The notes: generated from the letters alone by a model not told the origin. A DNA stretch of 42,619 nucleotides from Deltaproteobacteria bacterium (GCA_031265205.1 JAISCZ010000074.1:1-42619), one strand, 5' to 3'; numbered from the stretch's first letter, positions 7,386 to 16,462 are shown. Numbers and translations are program-made.

Positions 7386-9146
7386 TTAATCTTTAGTGGA
7401 AATATTCGGCGAGGCGATATTTAATCTGGAGCCTTTTGGATTTTTAGCCAAAAACTTTCCGCGCGCTTTGGCTTGCTCTTCATTTTCCAGGATGGCCATG
7501 GCGCGACCCCTCCCATAAACGCCTAAACCTAATTTCAATATTTTCTTGGCTTTGGCTAAATAAGGTCTCAAATAATTTTTCGCGTCTATGGTTTTCAAAG
7601 CGGAAATGGCGAGTCTTTCCAAAGCGTTTTTAGTTTTTTGGCTAACGCTCATTGGATGGATTTCGGGGTTATCTTTGTATTTCAACTCGACGACAACATA
7701 AAGATCGTTATCAATAACGCAAAGAATGTCTGGAGTCCCATCGGCTCCAGCTATTTCAGGTAACGTTTGTAATTTTGCCAATCCTTTAAGATAACCATAA
7801 AATACGCTATGATAATAGGATTCTTTGGGTATATGAAGAGACGCTGGAATCGCGCCAATAAAAGACTCAATGAATATTGACAGTTTAGTGGAATCCTCGG
7901 CGACAATGGCCTTTATAAAATCTGTTTGTTGTCCACGTTTATCAATACCTAAAAAATTAAATAGGCAGTCAGAAAATTCTTTTAAAAAAGCGGGTTGTAT
8001 TTCTTTATTTGGCGTTTTAAGTGAATATAAGATATCACTATCTTCGTCTATTGTCATTTTATCTATCGTCAAATACCCTGTTTGAAATAAAGACGAAACA
8101 GGAGTCAGAGCGCCAATTATCGAAGCCATATCTATCGATTCATCAGACAAATCAAGCATTTTATCGGCGGTAAATCCCAGAGGATCTTTAGACATAACGG
8201 CGTTTAATAATTTTCTCGAAGGCTCAAGCTTCGCCCAATAACTTTTTAGGTTTTCGCGCTTAAACGCGTTAAGAAGCGAATACGGATTAAGCACTCTTGT
8301 TTTTCCGTCCCAACTATAGCCATCGTATTTGTCAAATATCGCCTGGCGAAATTCAGAGACGCCACGGTTTTTTTCTAAGTATCCCTTCTTTTTGAATTTT
8401 TCCATAGTTATTTGAAAACGGTCCGCGAAACAATTATCAAATTCCTCATAAGTGAAACCGCAGATGTCCGCGTGTTCTTCCGTCATGGTTAAGTCAGTAA
8501 GATGGTTTAGAACGCCAGACCCCCATAATAAGAAGTAACGCGTAACGCCGGCGAGAAGTACAAAACGGAAATTTTTTTGGTGTTCTTTGAGGATGGCGTA
8601 AAAGCCTTTTAAAACCATCGCGTTTTTTTCAGCTAAAGCGTGATCGTCGATAATTGAGCTGACGGGATCGTCATATTCGTCGATGAGCAAAACTATTTTT
8701 TTATTAAATTTGCGTTTTAGGCTTAAAATAAGGTCCTTAAACATTATTCCAGGAATAGAATCAGTAAGCGATACGCCATAGGAATAGGCGATATCTTGTA
8801 GTTTTGATTTGAGGAATAGCGAAACGTTCTCTGTCGTATCGTTTGCCACGGACATTGATATATTAATAATAGGGTAGGTATCGGTAAAATCGTAATTTGG
8901 CTCTTTCCCGCTAATCCATAAGTTCTTGAATAATCCTCGCGGATCTTGAAGAGGATCTGAAGATCCTTTAAAAAGTTCTTCAATGGTGCTTAAAAGAAGC
9001 GATTTACCGAACCTTCTGGGCCTTGATAAAAAATACGCGCTCGCGGTTTTTGTCAGTTCCCAAACGTGTCGCGTTTTGTCGGCGTATATAAGGTTATTGG
9101 AAATAACAGTCGCGAAATCCTGAACGCTGGTGTCAATGGTTTTCAT
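7386..9146 (-). CDS. AAA-ATPase-like protein with C-terminal PD-(D/E)XK nuclease domain, second copy
   Basis: 586 residues from the ATG at 9146, which is preceded by AGAAG at good spacing; a TTG at 9167 would add seven residues and is less likely. P-loop SRPRRFGKS at residues 41-49, Walker B LLIDEYD at about 153-159, the family YDGYSW and LNPYSLLNAF motifs in the middle, and a C-terminal PD-(D/E)XK domain with D473, E487 and K489 (PDIL, then VVVELKYK). Residues critical for ATP binding and for a nuclease are thus present. It is a clear paralogue of the protein at 3742-5409 but diverged over most of its length, so this is not a recent tandem duplication. Cellular role unknown. AT-rich codon use, same orientation as the first copy. 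Confidence 0.88.
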   Translation of the reverse strand: MKTIDTSVQDFATVISNNLIYADKTRHVWELTKTASAYFLSRPRRFGKSLLLSTIEELFKGSSDPLQDPRGLFKNLWISGKEPNYDFTDTYPIINISMSVANDTTENVSLFLKSKLQDIAYSYGVSLTDSIPGIMFKDLILSLKRKFNKKIVLLIDEYDDPVSSIIDDHALAEKNAMVLKGFYAILKEHQKNFRFVLLAGVTRYFLLWGSGVLNHLTDLTMTEEHADICGFTYEEFDNCFADRFQITMEKFKKKGYLEKNRGVSEFRQAIFDKYDGYSWDGKTRVLNPYSLLNAFKRENLKSYWAKLEPSRKLLNAVMSKDPLGFTADKMLDLSDESIDMASIIGALTPVSSLFQTGYLTIDKMTIDEDSDILYSLKTPNKEIQPAFLKEFSDCLFNFLGIDKRGQQTDFIKAIVAEDSTKLSIFIESFIGAIPASLHIPKESYYHSVFYGYLKGLAKLQTLPEIAGADGTPDILCVIDNDLYVVVELKYKDNPEIHPMSVSQKTKNALERLAISALKTIDAKNYLRPYLAKAKKILKLGLGVYGRGRAMAILENEEQAKARGKFLAKNPKGSRLNIASPNISTKD

Positions 9147-10739
9147 AATTCTTCTCGCGACTGGCAATATTCCGGATCGCTCGCGAATGATTTGGCTATC
9201 TTTAGCGACGCTATCGCCAATTTTCCCAGAATGGAGCCCAACTTATAAAGCTTACGGATCATTCCCGAAAAGGCCTTGATTTGTTAATACGCGCTATTTT
9301 TCCGAAAAAAATCATGAATAAACGCTAACGCGCCACTCGGATCGCTTCGCGCCTCGCGCTAACGGGCGACTATCGAGCGGATTGATGGCCTCATTGCGCG
9401 GTAGCGTTAATTTACGCCAACAATCCATAATATAAATTAGGCCAAATAGAGCTATTTCGCGACTTTTTACGGTGGCGACGTCTCGGCGCGATCGCGCGAA
9501 AACGGCGCGGTAATTAAACCGCTATTTTCGCTCATTATCCGTCAAAGCTCGCCCTTCCCTCCCCCGCGCGTTGGGCGCGGCTAAGGGCCCAAAGAGCCAT
9601 GACGCGCGGCGCTCTCTAGTTCGCGAAGCCACGTCGCGGTCGCGGAGCTTCTCCAATTATTATAACATAAGCCAAATTATATCCAACCGCGCCTTTCCGA
9701 CTCACGCCCCGAGTGGCTTCCCTCCACTGGATATTCCGCCTTGGCCCGAAGCTTCGGCCTTCGTAGGCGGCCGAAATACGCTTTCCTTGAGCCTCCTCTG
9801 GCCTTTTCTTCCCCGTCCCGGGGACGGAAGTCCCTCCGCGGACTTTGGAGGAAGGGACTTTAGCCATCGGCCCCAAAGAGGCGCGAGACGGCCAATCCAT
9901 CTTTTTGGGGAAAACGGCGAGGCCGCGCGGGACTCTCGGTGACGGATAGCGCGCCGCGCTTGGGGGCGTATCCTTTAATTCTTCGCTCGCGCGAGAGAGG
10001 CCCACCCGCCGCGCCAAAGACTTTAGGCGCGAGGGGCCAAGAGCGTTGGGAAAAATGATCCGCTTCCAGCGGAGCCGAGCGCCCGCGAGCTCCCCTTCCC
10101 GAGCGCGATTATCAAGGCGGAGGCTCCCCCCGCCGGGGCCGCCGCTCCGGGCCCAGGAGGGGAAGACGGTTAACGTGGCGCCGCTATCGCGCTCGCCTTT
10201 TTCCCCTCGCGCCGGCCAAGGGCCTATCGCCGCGCCTTTCCGCCCCAGAGAAAGCCCCTCGTTTCCCAAGGGCCGGAATTAGCCAAAAAGCGAATCCCGC
10301 TCGGCCTTATCGGACTGACGGCTAGCCGCGTCTCGCCTCCGTCGCGGCGAAACGGCGCGAAGAGATTTCCACCTTCCGGCGAAAGGAGGAGGAAAGCCCT
10401 ATGATGGCTGGCCGCGGCCCGCGCGAAATTATTGGCTTTTTAGTTTAGATTTTTAACTCTAAAGATAAGCGCGTCCCCATTTTTGGGGCGCCGCGCCTTT
10501 CCCGTCAAAAAGCCTTTGCCCCGGGACGCGGCCGCCCAAAGCGAGCCTCCCTTCGGCCCGCCCGTGGCTCAAGGCTCCTCCCAATGGGGGGACGCCGCTT
10601 TGGGGGAGCTTACGCTTTGGCGCGGCTAGAGGCCAAGGCCCGCGCCCTTGGAGGGCCGACCCTGGACGCCCTTGGGCCTGGGCCGCCTCCCCCCGACCTC
10701 AAAGGGAGGCGCGCGCGACCGCAAAACCTCAAAGCCCTA
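9147..10739. other. 1.6-kb stretch without a recognisable gene
   Basis: The first 400 bases are mixed and the rest is very GC-rich. Long open frames occur on both strands (for example 9616-10269 on the - strand), but their products are arginine-, glycine- and proline-rich, show no motif and overlap each other, as expected of chance frames in GC-rich DNA. No RNA gene is recognised. Confidence 0.6.
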
Positions 10740-10769
10740 TTGACAGGGCCGGGAAAGCGTCCTTATAAT
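10740..10769 (+). promoter_or_regulatory. sigma-70 promoter of the rpsF operon
   Basis: TTGACA (10740-10745), an 18-base spacer and TATAAT (10764-10769), both boxes perfect consensus. It lies 120 bases before the rpsF start and has the strength expected for a ribosomal protein operon. Confidence 0.85.
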
Positions 10770-10888
10770 AGCTGTTTCAATATAGGGTGGCCATCAAGCG
10801 CCCGCCTATCCTCGCCCCTCCGCCCTCGCGAGCTTTCTCGCGACAAAACGCGCGTGGGGGCCTTAAAGCCCATGAGGAGTGTTTTTTA

Positions 10889-11524
10889 ATGCATCCCAGA
10901 AGGTACGAAACCTTAATTTTAGTCTCGCCCAACCTTACTTCGGAGGAATATTCCTCTTTTAAGAAAAAGGTTGAGCAGATCCTCTCGGACGGTCGGGCCC
11001 AAATCCTCCGCTCCGAAGACCAGGGCCGCAAGACCCTGGCCTACCCCGTCAAAAAGGAACTCCACGGCAACTACTACCTCTTCGATTACCAGTCCACCCC
11101 CGAAGTCTCGGCGGAACTCAAGAGAAACCTGAAAATCGACGAGGTGGTCTACAAGCACCTGACCGTCGTTTTGGACTACGCTTTTACCGATGAGCGCTTC
11201 GCGGCCGAAAAAGCCAGAATCGCCGCCAAGACCCTGAAAAAGGAAAGCCCCGAACCCTCCGAAGACTCCGACGAGCGCCCGGCCAGGACCACCGAGGCCC
11301 AGGCCGCTCCCCCGAAGGAACGCCCCGCTCCCCCGGCGAAAAGCGCCGCTCCCCCGGCGGACGAGGGCCCTGACGCGCCTTCCGCGGCCCCGGAGGAAGC
11401 CTCCCCGACCCCGGCGGAAGATCCCCCGGCCCCGGACGCGGCTTCCCCGACCACGGAGGAAACTCCCCCGACCCCGGACGACGACCTTCCGCCCCTGGGC
11501 GACTCGCCCGCCGAAGGCCAGTAA
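10889..11524 (+). CDS. rpsF: 30S ribosomal protein bS6 with long acidic Pro/Ala tail
   Basis: Small-subunit protein that binds 16S rRNA together with bS18. Residues 1 to about 98 are canonical bS6: [14 protein letters not shown] at the start, then [20 protein letters not shown] and [13 protein letters not shown]. The ATG at 10889 is chosen because bS6 begins here and GAGGAG (10874-10879) precedes it by nine bases; the open frame upstream (to 10787) is not conserved sequence. The protein is 211 residues, against about 95-135 in most bacteria. The extra C-terminal 100 or so residues are a low-complexity tail rich in Pro, Ala, Glu and Asp, presumably disordered. rpsR follows after 110 bases; the ssb gene that often sits between them is absent. 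Confidence 0.97.
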   Translation: MHPRRYETLILVSPNLTSEEYSSFKKKVEQILSDGRAQILRSEDQGRKTLAYPVKKELHGNYYLFDYQSTPEVSAELKRNLKIDEVVYKHLTVVLDYAFTDERFAAEKARIAAKTLKKESPEPSEDSDERPARTTEAQAAPPKERPAPPAKSAAPPADEGPDAPSAAPEEASPTPAEDPPAPDAASPTTEETPPTPDDDLPPLGDSPAEGQ

Positions 11525-11634
11525 ACGCCGCGCCCCTTTCGCGATTCCCTTTTCGGGGCGCGGCCCCGGCGGCGCTTCCCACCGAAGCGGCCCCGGCGCC
11601 AGTCCGACCCCCTTTTCTTTCCGAGGATAACCCT

Positions 11635-11973
11635 ATGGCTTTTTACCAATCCGGTTACGGCAACCGCAACGGCGACGATCGCGGCGGCAACCGCCGCGTG
11701 GGCGGCAGGCCCAAGAAAAAAACCTTCCACCGCCGGAAGGTCTGCCGTTTCTGCGCCGACCATATCTCCAGCGTCGACTACAAAGACGTCAACTCCCTTC
11801 GGGTCTACATGACCGACCGCGGCAAGATCAATCCCCGCCGCATCAATGGCAACTGCGCCAAACACCAGCGCATGGTCACCAAGAGCATTCTGCGCGCCCG
11901 CTACATGGCCCTCCTGCCCTACACCGCCATGGTTTCCGGCGGCGGCGGAGGCGGCGGCTATCAGCAGTCCTAA
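11635..11973 (+). CDS. rpsR: 30S ribosomal protein bS18
   Basis: 112 residues. The conserved core runs from about residue 25 to 100: [13 protein letters not shown], then [35 protein letters not shown] and [10 protein letters not shown]. The CRFC and C-AKH pairs form the Cys/His set of the zinc-binding (C+) form of bS18. An Arg/Gly/Asn-rich N-terminal extension and a run of glycines near the C-terminus (residues 102-109) are additions to the usual protein of about 75-90 residues. ATG at 11635 with GAGG about 10 bases upstream. bS18 binds next to bS6 on the platform of the 30S subunit, so the gene order reflects a physical pair. Confidence 0.97.
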   Translation: MAFYQSGYGNRNGDDRGGNRRVGGRPKKKTFHRRKVCRFCADHISSVDYKDVNSLRVYMTDRGKINPRRINGNCAKHQRMVTKSILRARYMALLPYTAMVSGGGGGGGYQQS

Positions 11974-12005
11974 AGGCCCTTTCCTTCTTCTTCAAGGAGT
12001 TACCC

Positions 12006-12671
12006 ATGGAAATAATCCTGACCCAAGACGTGGATAACCTGGGCATGGCCGGACAGGTGCTGAAGGTTTCGCCGGGCTACGCCCGCAATTACCTCCTGCC
12101 CGGCGCCAAGGCCTTGCCCGCCACGCCCCACAACCTCAAAACCCTGGCCATAAAGCGCCAGGATTTCGAGCGCCGCTCCCTGGCCGTCAAAGACGAGGCC
12201 CTGGAACTCAAGCGCCGCCTGGACGCCCTGGTCCTCACCGTCGTCCGCAAGTCCGTGGACAAAGGCAAGCTCTACGGGGCCGTGACCGCCCAGGACCTCG
12301 TGGAGGCCGCCGCCCTGGAAGGCGTGGTCTTGGAGCGCAAGCGCCTCAAGATCGCCGAACCCATCAAAGCGGTGGGCGACTACGAGATCTCCGCGAGGCT
12401 CCACCCCGAAATCACTGGGTCTTTTAGGCTCAAAGTCGTCGCCGCCGCGCCCGATCCCGTCCCCGTGACGGAACCCGCGCGTCCCCGCCGGCCCCGCCGC
12501 TCGGACTCCGAAAGCGACGTGGTGATTTTCCCGCTGCTCCCGGACGACGCCGCCCCGGCCTCCACGGAACCTTTAACGCCCCCCCACGCCGCCGGCCCCG
12601 CCGCGTCTCTCCCCGAGACGCCGGAAGCCCCCGACGCGCCCGCGGCCTTTGGCGGCGAGGAGACCCCTTAA
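12006..12671 (+). CDS. rplI: 50S ribosomal protein bL9 with Pro/Ala-rich C-terminal tail
   Basis: 221 residues against about 150 in the family. The N-terminal rRNA-binding domain has the start MEIILTQDVDNLG and KVSPGYARNYLLPGAKA; the long helix follows, and the C-terminal domain has DKGKLYGAVTAQDL and YEISARLHPEI. From about residue 153 a low-complexity tail follows: first a basic stretch RPRRPRR, then Pro/Ala/Glu-rich sequence. ATG at 12006 has AAGGAG seven bases upstream. It starts 32 bases after rpsR, so the three ribosomal genes are one operon. bL9 influences reading-frame maintenance and binds at the base of the L1 stalk; the tail is not part of the known function. Confidence 0.97.
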   Translation: MEIILTQDVDNLGMAGQVLKVSPGYARNYLLPGAKALPATPHNLKTLAIKRQDFERRSLAVKDEALELKRRLDALVLTVVRKSVDKGKLYGAVTAQDLVEAAALEGVVLERKRLKIAEPIKAVGDYEISARLHPEITGSFRLKVVAAAPDPVPVTEPARPRRPRRSDSESDVVIFPLLPDDAAPASTEPLTPPHAAGPAASLPETPEAPDAPAAFGGEETP

Positions 12672-12707
12672 GCCTTGACGCCGCCTTTTTCCCCTAACCC
12701 CAAGCCT

Positions 12708-12725
12708 CGCGGGGCCTTCCCCGCG
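12708..12725 (+). terminator. GC hairpin after rplI, no T-run
   Basis: CGCGGGG (12708-12714), loop CCTT, CCCCGCG (12719-12725): a perfect 7-bp stem 37 bases after the rplI stop and upstream of the next gene. There is no T-run, so termination is uncertain; it may be an mRNA-stabilising or attenuating hairpin. Confidence 0.35.
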
Positions 12726-12760
12726 GGGCTCAACTCCCCGCGCAAGGAGAATAGTCTAGG

Positions 12761-13741
12761 GTGGCCCAGAACGAAAATCCCTATTCCCTATGGCTAAGGA
12801 TTGAAGACATCCTTTCCTTGAGGGACCCCGATTCCAACTGGCTCACGCTGCTTCCGCCCCTTCTTTTGGATTGGTCCGGCCTGACCTGGGCGTTTCTCAC
12901 GGAAATCCTGCGCGGGGACGACCGTAGCTACTACGTTATCGGCCAAGCGCCCGCCGCCGACGGGCTTAAATACGCCCACCCCATGGACGGGGGCCTGGCG
13001 GGCTGGGTGCAAACCCACCGACAGCCCCTGGCCAAAGACCTTTTAAACACCGAAGACAATTACACCTTCATCTTCAGCCAGAACGAGCCCCTCAAAAGGC
13101 CCACCTCCTTTTACGGCTGGCCGATGCTCTACAACGGCTTTATCATGGGGAGCCTGGTTTTGGTGGGGACCCGGGGCCAGACCCTCCCCAAGGACCTTTT
13201 CCAGTTCTTCGAGGCCCTCACCTTCCGCCTCGCGGCCCACGTCCACCACGTCCGCGTGGAAATCTGGGCCGAGGAGCTTAAGGGCCTGGACTACCAAACC
13301 GGGCTCCCGCACCGCACGAATTTTTTGGGGAACTTCGAGAACCTCATCGGGCGGGCCAGCGCCCTTAGGGAAAGGCTCTTTCTGAAGGTCATTTCCATCT
13401 CGGGCCTCGGCCGCCACTCCGTCAGCCACGGGGCCGCGGAAACCAATACCCTTCTGCGCAACATCGCCACGCAGATGCTCTACTTTACGACGGAGAACTG
13501 GGAACTCGGGCACGTCTCCTTCGGGGTCTTCGCCATCTCCGCCCCCGAAAGCGAGCTCGGGGAACTGGACAAGTGCCTGGCGCTCCTCAAGAAAAGCCTC
13601 AACGACTGGTCCACCTCCGCCTCGGGACAGGCCAACTTCATCTTCCACGAGGCCCAGGTGAGCTTCCCGGAAAACGGGGATAGGCCCGAAAACCTTCTGG
13701 AACAGGCCTTAAATCAGCTCGCCCGCTCCCACAACCCCTAA
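12761..13741 (+). CDS. GAF domain protein with degenerate GGDEF-like domain
   Basis: 326 residues, soluble. Residues about 20-160 look like a GAF sensory domain (WLTLLPPLLLDW, GLAGWVQTHRQPLAKDLL, YGWPMLYNGFIMGSLVLVG). From about residue 175 the sequence follows the diguanylate cyclase pattern: LKGLDYQTGLPHRTNFLGNF corresponds to the usual LDxLTGLPNRxxF, but the active-site loop GGDEF is replaced by VSFGVFA (about 248-254), so cyclase activity is not expected. The start is a GTG at 12761 with AAGGAG 11 bases upstream. It follows the ribosomal operon after 89 bases and precedes the zap genes. It could bind a ligand or c-di-GMP without making it; role unknown. Confidence 0.75.
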   Translation: MAQNENPYSLWLRIEDILSLRDPDSNWLTLLPPLLLDWSGLTWAFLTEILRGDDRSYYVIGQAPAADGLKYAHPMDGGLAGWVQTHRQPLAKDLLNTEDNYTFIFSQNEPLKRPTSFYGWPMLYNGFIMGSLVLVGTRGQTLPKDLFQFFEALTFRLAAHVHHVRVEIWAEELKGLDYQTGLPHRTNFLGNFENLIGRASALRERLFLKVISISGLGRHSVSHGAAETNTLLRNIATQMLYFTTENWELGHVSFGVFAISAPESELGELDKCLALLKKSLNDWSTSASGQANFIFHEAQVSFPENGDRPENLLEQALNQLARSHNP

Positions 13742-13777
13742 AAAGACCTGGGGGCCCCTTCCGAGCCGCGCCCGCGT

Positions 13778-13792
13778 CGCCCCTTTGGGGCG
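13778..13792 (+). terminator. GC hairpin after the GAF gene, no T-run
   Basis: CGCCCC, loop TTT, GGGGCG, 36 bases after the stop codon. Perfect 6-bp stem without a following T-run; weak candidate. Confidence 0.3.
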
Positions 13793-13830
13793 CCACGGCC
13801 CGCCAGTCCCCAGGCCGGGACAAAAAAACC

Positions 13831-13859
13831 TTGCTTTTGCGCGCGAACGGTGCTTAATT
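13831..13859 (+). promoter_or_regulatory. possible promoter of the zap-rny genes
   Basis: TTGCTT (13831-13836), 17-base spacer, TTAATT (13854-13859), about 70 bases before the zapB-like start. Moderate match to the sigma-70 consensus. Confidence 0.35.
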
Positions 13860-13929
13860 TTAGCCAAGAGGCCCCAGCGCCTTTCGCGCGCCGCCGCCTC
13901 TATATTCCTCGCGACTTTGGAGAACGCCC

Positions 13930-14124
13930 ATGGATCTGGCCCAACTGGATCTTTTAGAGACGCGCCTGACCGCCCTTATCGACCGTCTCTTGGAAGCCGA
14001 AAAGAAAAACCGGGAGCTCGCGGCGGAACTCGCTTCCGCCCAAGGCCAGCTTGAGGATCTTCGCGCGGAAAGACTGACGGTCTTAGGCAAAATCGACGAG
14101 CTAGTGACCCGCCTCGATCTCTAA
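13930..14124 (+). CDS. small ZapB-like coiled-coil protein
   Basis: 64 residues, almost entirely a coiled coil with heptad-spaced Leu (LDLLETRLTALIDRLLEAE, then LAAELASAQGQLEDLRAE). ATG at 13930 with GGAG (13919-13922) at seven bases. Size, coiled-coil character and position directly before zapA match the ZapB-like genes found beside zapA in many Desulfobacterota and other proteobacteria. ZapB is a Z-ring-associated protein that works through ZapA. The assignment rests on context more than on specific residues. Confidence 0.7.
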   Translation: MDLAQLDLLETRLTALIDRLLEAEKKNRELAAELASAQGQLEDLRAERLTVLGKIDELVTRLDL

Positions 14125-14151
14125 AGGCCGGGTCCCTTTAAGCGGGATATC

Positions 14152-14547
14152 ATGACCTTTTCCGACCCCGGAGACGAGCGAGAAAAGCGCCCCTTACCCC
14201 CCAGCCCGGCCTCCCCTCCCCTCAGGCCCTCGGATCCCGCGCCCAGCGTCGGCGAAGACGGCCTCGTCACCGTGACCCTTTTGGGCGAGCGCTACCATAT
14301 CCGTTCCGACAACCCCGAACTTATTTTAAGCCTCTCCGACCTGGTGCTCTCCCACGCGCGCGAGGCCTTAGGGCGGCTCGCCAAAGCCCCGCCCGACTTA
14401 GCCCTGATGGTCCAAGCCTCTTTCCGGCTGGCCCTCTCTCTCCACAACGCCCAAAAGGAGCTCGCCTCCTCGCGGGAGCGGGCGGAAGCCTTAAGCCTCA
14501 GGCTCCAGGCTCTCCTTGACCTCATAGACCAAAGCTTGGAAAACTAA
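14152..14547 (+). CDS. zapA: cell division protein ZapA
   Basis: 131 residues. Positions about 42-125 form the ZapA domain: VTVTLLGERYHIRSDNPE, then a helix with LVLSHAREAL, ALMVQASFRLALSLHNAQKEL and a C-terminal coiled coil. ZapA cross-links FtsZ protofilaments at the Z-ring. The first 40 residues are a Pro-rich extension (PPSPASPPLRPSDPAPS) not usual in the family. ATG at 14152 is 27 bases after the zapB-like stop, with only a weak GGGA upstream, which suggests translation linked to the preceding gene. Confidence 0.85.
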   Translation: MTFSDPGDEREKRPLPPSPASPPLRPSDPAPSVGEDGLVTVTLLGERYHIRSDNPELILSLSDLVLSHAREALGRLAKAPPDLALMVQASFRLALSLHNAQKELASSRERAEALSLRLQALLDLIDQSLEN

Positions 14548-14573
14548 AAAGACGCCTCTTTCCAAGACCCTCG

Positions 14574-14590
14574 CCCCGCCAGGGGCGGGG
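14574..14590 (+). terminator. GC hairpin after zapA, no T-run
   Basis: CCCCGCC, loop AGG, GGCGGGG, 26 bases after the zapA stop. No T-run follows. The 229-base gap up to rny is otherwise without a reading frame on the + strand; in other bacteria the 6S RNA gene often follows zapA, but no diagnostic 6S sequence could be recognised here. Confidence 0.35.
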
Positions 14591-14776
14591 GCCCTCCTCG
14601 CGGCCCTCTCTTCGGGCCAGCGGCGCCAAAGCCAGCGGGCGGCCCCTATCTCTTTCCCTTTCGGGATCTCCGCCCCGCTCTTATTTAACGCCGCTTTAAC
14701 TTTAGGGGCCCCCGCCGCCAAGCGCTTTTTCCCTTGGGGATAAAACCCGGGCGGCGCCAACGCGCACGGAGCGCCA

Positions 14777-16345
14777 ATGAATATAATGAGCCCCATGGGC
14801 TTGGCTTTTCTGGCTCTGTTCCTTCTCGCGGGTTTCCTTTTGGGTTTTTTTTCCCGCAAAAGGTTTTTCGAGACCAAAATCGCCGATATAGAATCCTACG
14901 CGCAGAAAATCATCCAGGAAGCCCAACGGGACGTGGTGACCGTTAAAAAAGAGGCCCAACTCCAGGGCCAGGATCTGGTCTTTCAGATGAAAACCCTCTG
15001 CGAGAAAGAACTCTCGGAGCGCCGGGCCGAACAGAAGACCCGTGAGGACCGCCTGGCCCAGAAAGAGGAGAACCTCGAGCGCCGCGCGGAACTCGCCGCC
15101 CAGCGGGAACTCGCCCTGGCCAAGAGCGAGAGCGAGATCGTCCGCCGCGAAAACGAAAACCTCCTCAAACGCGAGGAACTCTCCAAGCTCGTCTTCAGCC
15201 AGACCCAAAAGCTGGAGCGCGTCTCCCAGATGACCGCCCAGGAGGCCAAGGAGGAACTCTTGAAGGGCATGGAGGAAACGGCCCGCCACGAGGGCGGCAG
15301 GCTGATCCGCCGCGTCGAGGCCGAGTGCCGCGAGACGGCGGACCACAAGGCCAAGGAAATCCTGGCCCTGGCCGTCAAGCGCTACGCCGGCGACTACGTG
15401 GCCGAGCACGCCATCAGCGTCGTGCACCTCCCCAACGAGGAAATGAAAGGCCGCATCATCGGCCGCGAGGGCCGCAACATCAGGGCCATCGAGGCCGCCA
15501 CGGGCGTGGGCCTCATCGTGGACGACACCCCCGAGGCGGTGATCCTCTCGAGCTTTTCCCCGGTCCGTCGGGAAATAGCCCGCCAGAGCCTGGAAAAACT
15601 CATCCAGGACGGACGCATCCACCCCAGCCGCATCGAGGAGGTGGTGGCCAAGGTGAGCGAGGAAATGGACCTCTCCTTAAGGGAGGGCGGCAAAGACGCC
15701 GCCTTTGACGTGGGGGTCCACGGCGTCCACCCCGAGCTCGTCAAATTGCTCGGCAAGCTCAAATACCGCTCCAGCTACGCCCAAAACGTCCTCCAGCACT
15801 CCATGGAGGTGGCCTTCCTCTGCGGGATCATGGCCGCGGAACTGGGACAGAACGTCAAGCAGGCCAAAAGGGCGGGCCTCCTCCACGACATCGGCAAGGC
15901 CGTGGACCACGAGGTGGAGGGGCCTCACGGAATCATCGGCGCCGATCTGGCCAAGCGCTACGGGGAGTCGCCCCCCGTGGTCCACGCCATTTTGGCCCAC
16001 CACGAGGACGCTCCCCCCGAGAGCGTTTTGGACGTTTTGGTCCAGGCGGCCGACTGCCTTTCCGGGGCCCGGCCGGGGGCACGCCGGGAGGTGCTGGAGT
16101 CCTACGTCAAGAGGCTGGAGGACCTTGAGCGCATCGCCGGGTCCTTTTCGGGGATCACCAAGACCTACGCCATCCAGGCCGGCAGGGAGGTGCGCATCAT
16201 GGTCAACAGCGACGTCGTCTCCGACGACATGGCGGCCATCCTGGCCAACGACGTCTGCCGCCGGGTGGAAAAGGAAATGGCCTATCCCGGCCAGATTAAA
16301 GTGACCGTCATCCGCGAGACCCGGGCGGTGAGTTTCGCGAAGTAG
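14777..16345 (+). CDS. rny: ribonuclease Y
   Basis: 522 residues, the usual length. An N-terminal membrane helix (about 8-25) anchors the enzyme, followed by a long charged coiled coil (about 35-200). The KH RNA-binding domain shows GRIIGREGRNIR at 225-236, and the HD domain has H370-D371 in LLHDIGKA and HHEDAPPES near 408. RNase Y is the membrane-bound endoribonuclease that starts decay of many mRNAs in bacteria lacking or complementing RNase E. ATG at 14777 is preceded by GGAG; the downstream ATG (14786) would remove three residues. It follows zapA as in many Desulfobacterota genomes. Confidence 0.97.
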   Translation: MNIMSPMGLAFLALFLLAGFLLGFFSRKRFFETKIADIESYAQKIIQEAQRDVVTVKKEAQLQGQDLVFQMKTLCEKELSERRAEQKTREDRLAQKEENLERRAELAAQRELALAKSESEIVRRENENLLKREELSKLVFSQTQKLERVSQMTAQEAKEELLKGMEETARHEGGRLIRRVEAECRETADHKAKEILALAVKRYAGDYVAEHAISVVHLPNEEMKGRIIGREGRNIRAIEAATGVGLIVDDTPEAVILSSFSPVRREIARQSLEKLIQDGRIHPSRIEEVVAKVSEEMDLSLREGGKDAAFDVGVHGVHPELVKLLGKLKYRSSYAQNVLQHSMEVAFLCGIMAAELGQNVKQAKRAGLLHDIGKAVDHEVEGPHGIIGADLAKRYGESPPVVHAILAHHEDAPPESVLDVLVQAADCLSGARPGARREVLESYVKRLEDLERIAGSFSGITKTYAIQAGREVRIMVNSDVVSDDMAAILANDVCRRVEKEMAYPGQIKVTVIRETRAVSFAK

Positions 16346-16462
16346 TTTGGGGGGGCGCCCCTCCACGGCCGCCCTCCCGGAAGGGCCAAGGCCAGTCCCT
16401 CCCCCCTTGGGGAAAACGTTAAAGGCCAGAAAAAATCGCGAGGGAAGGGTAATCCTTAAATT

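Noticed and set aside
9616..10269. 217-codon open frame on the - strand
   Set aside because: Arg/Gly/Pro-rich product without any motif, overlapping frames on the other strand, no ribosome binding site; a chance frame in GC-rich DNA.
11176..11865. Long - strand frames opposite rpsF, rpsR, topA, motB and other core genes
   Set aside because: They mirror the codon composition of the real genes on the + strand, lack motifs and start signals, and occur opposite nearly every GC-rich gene.
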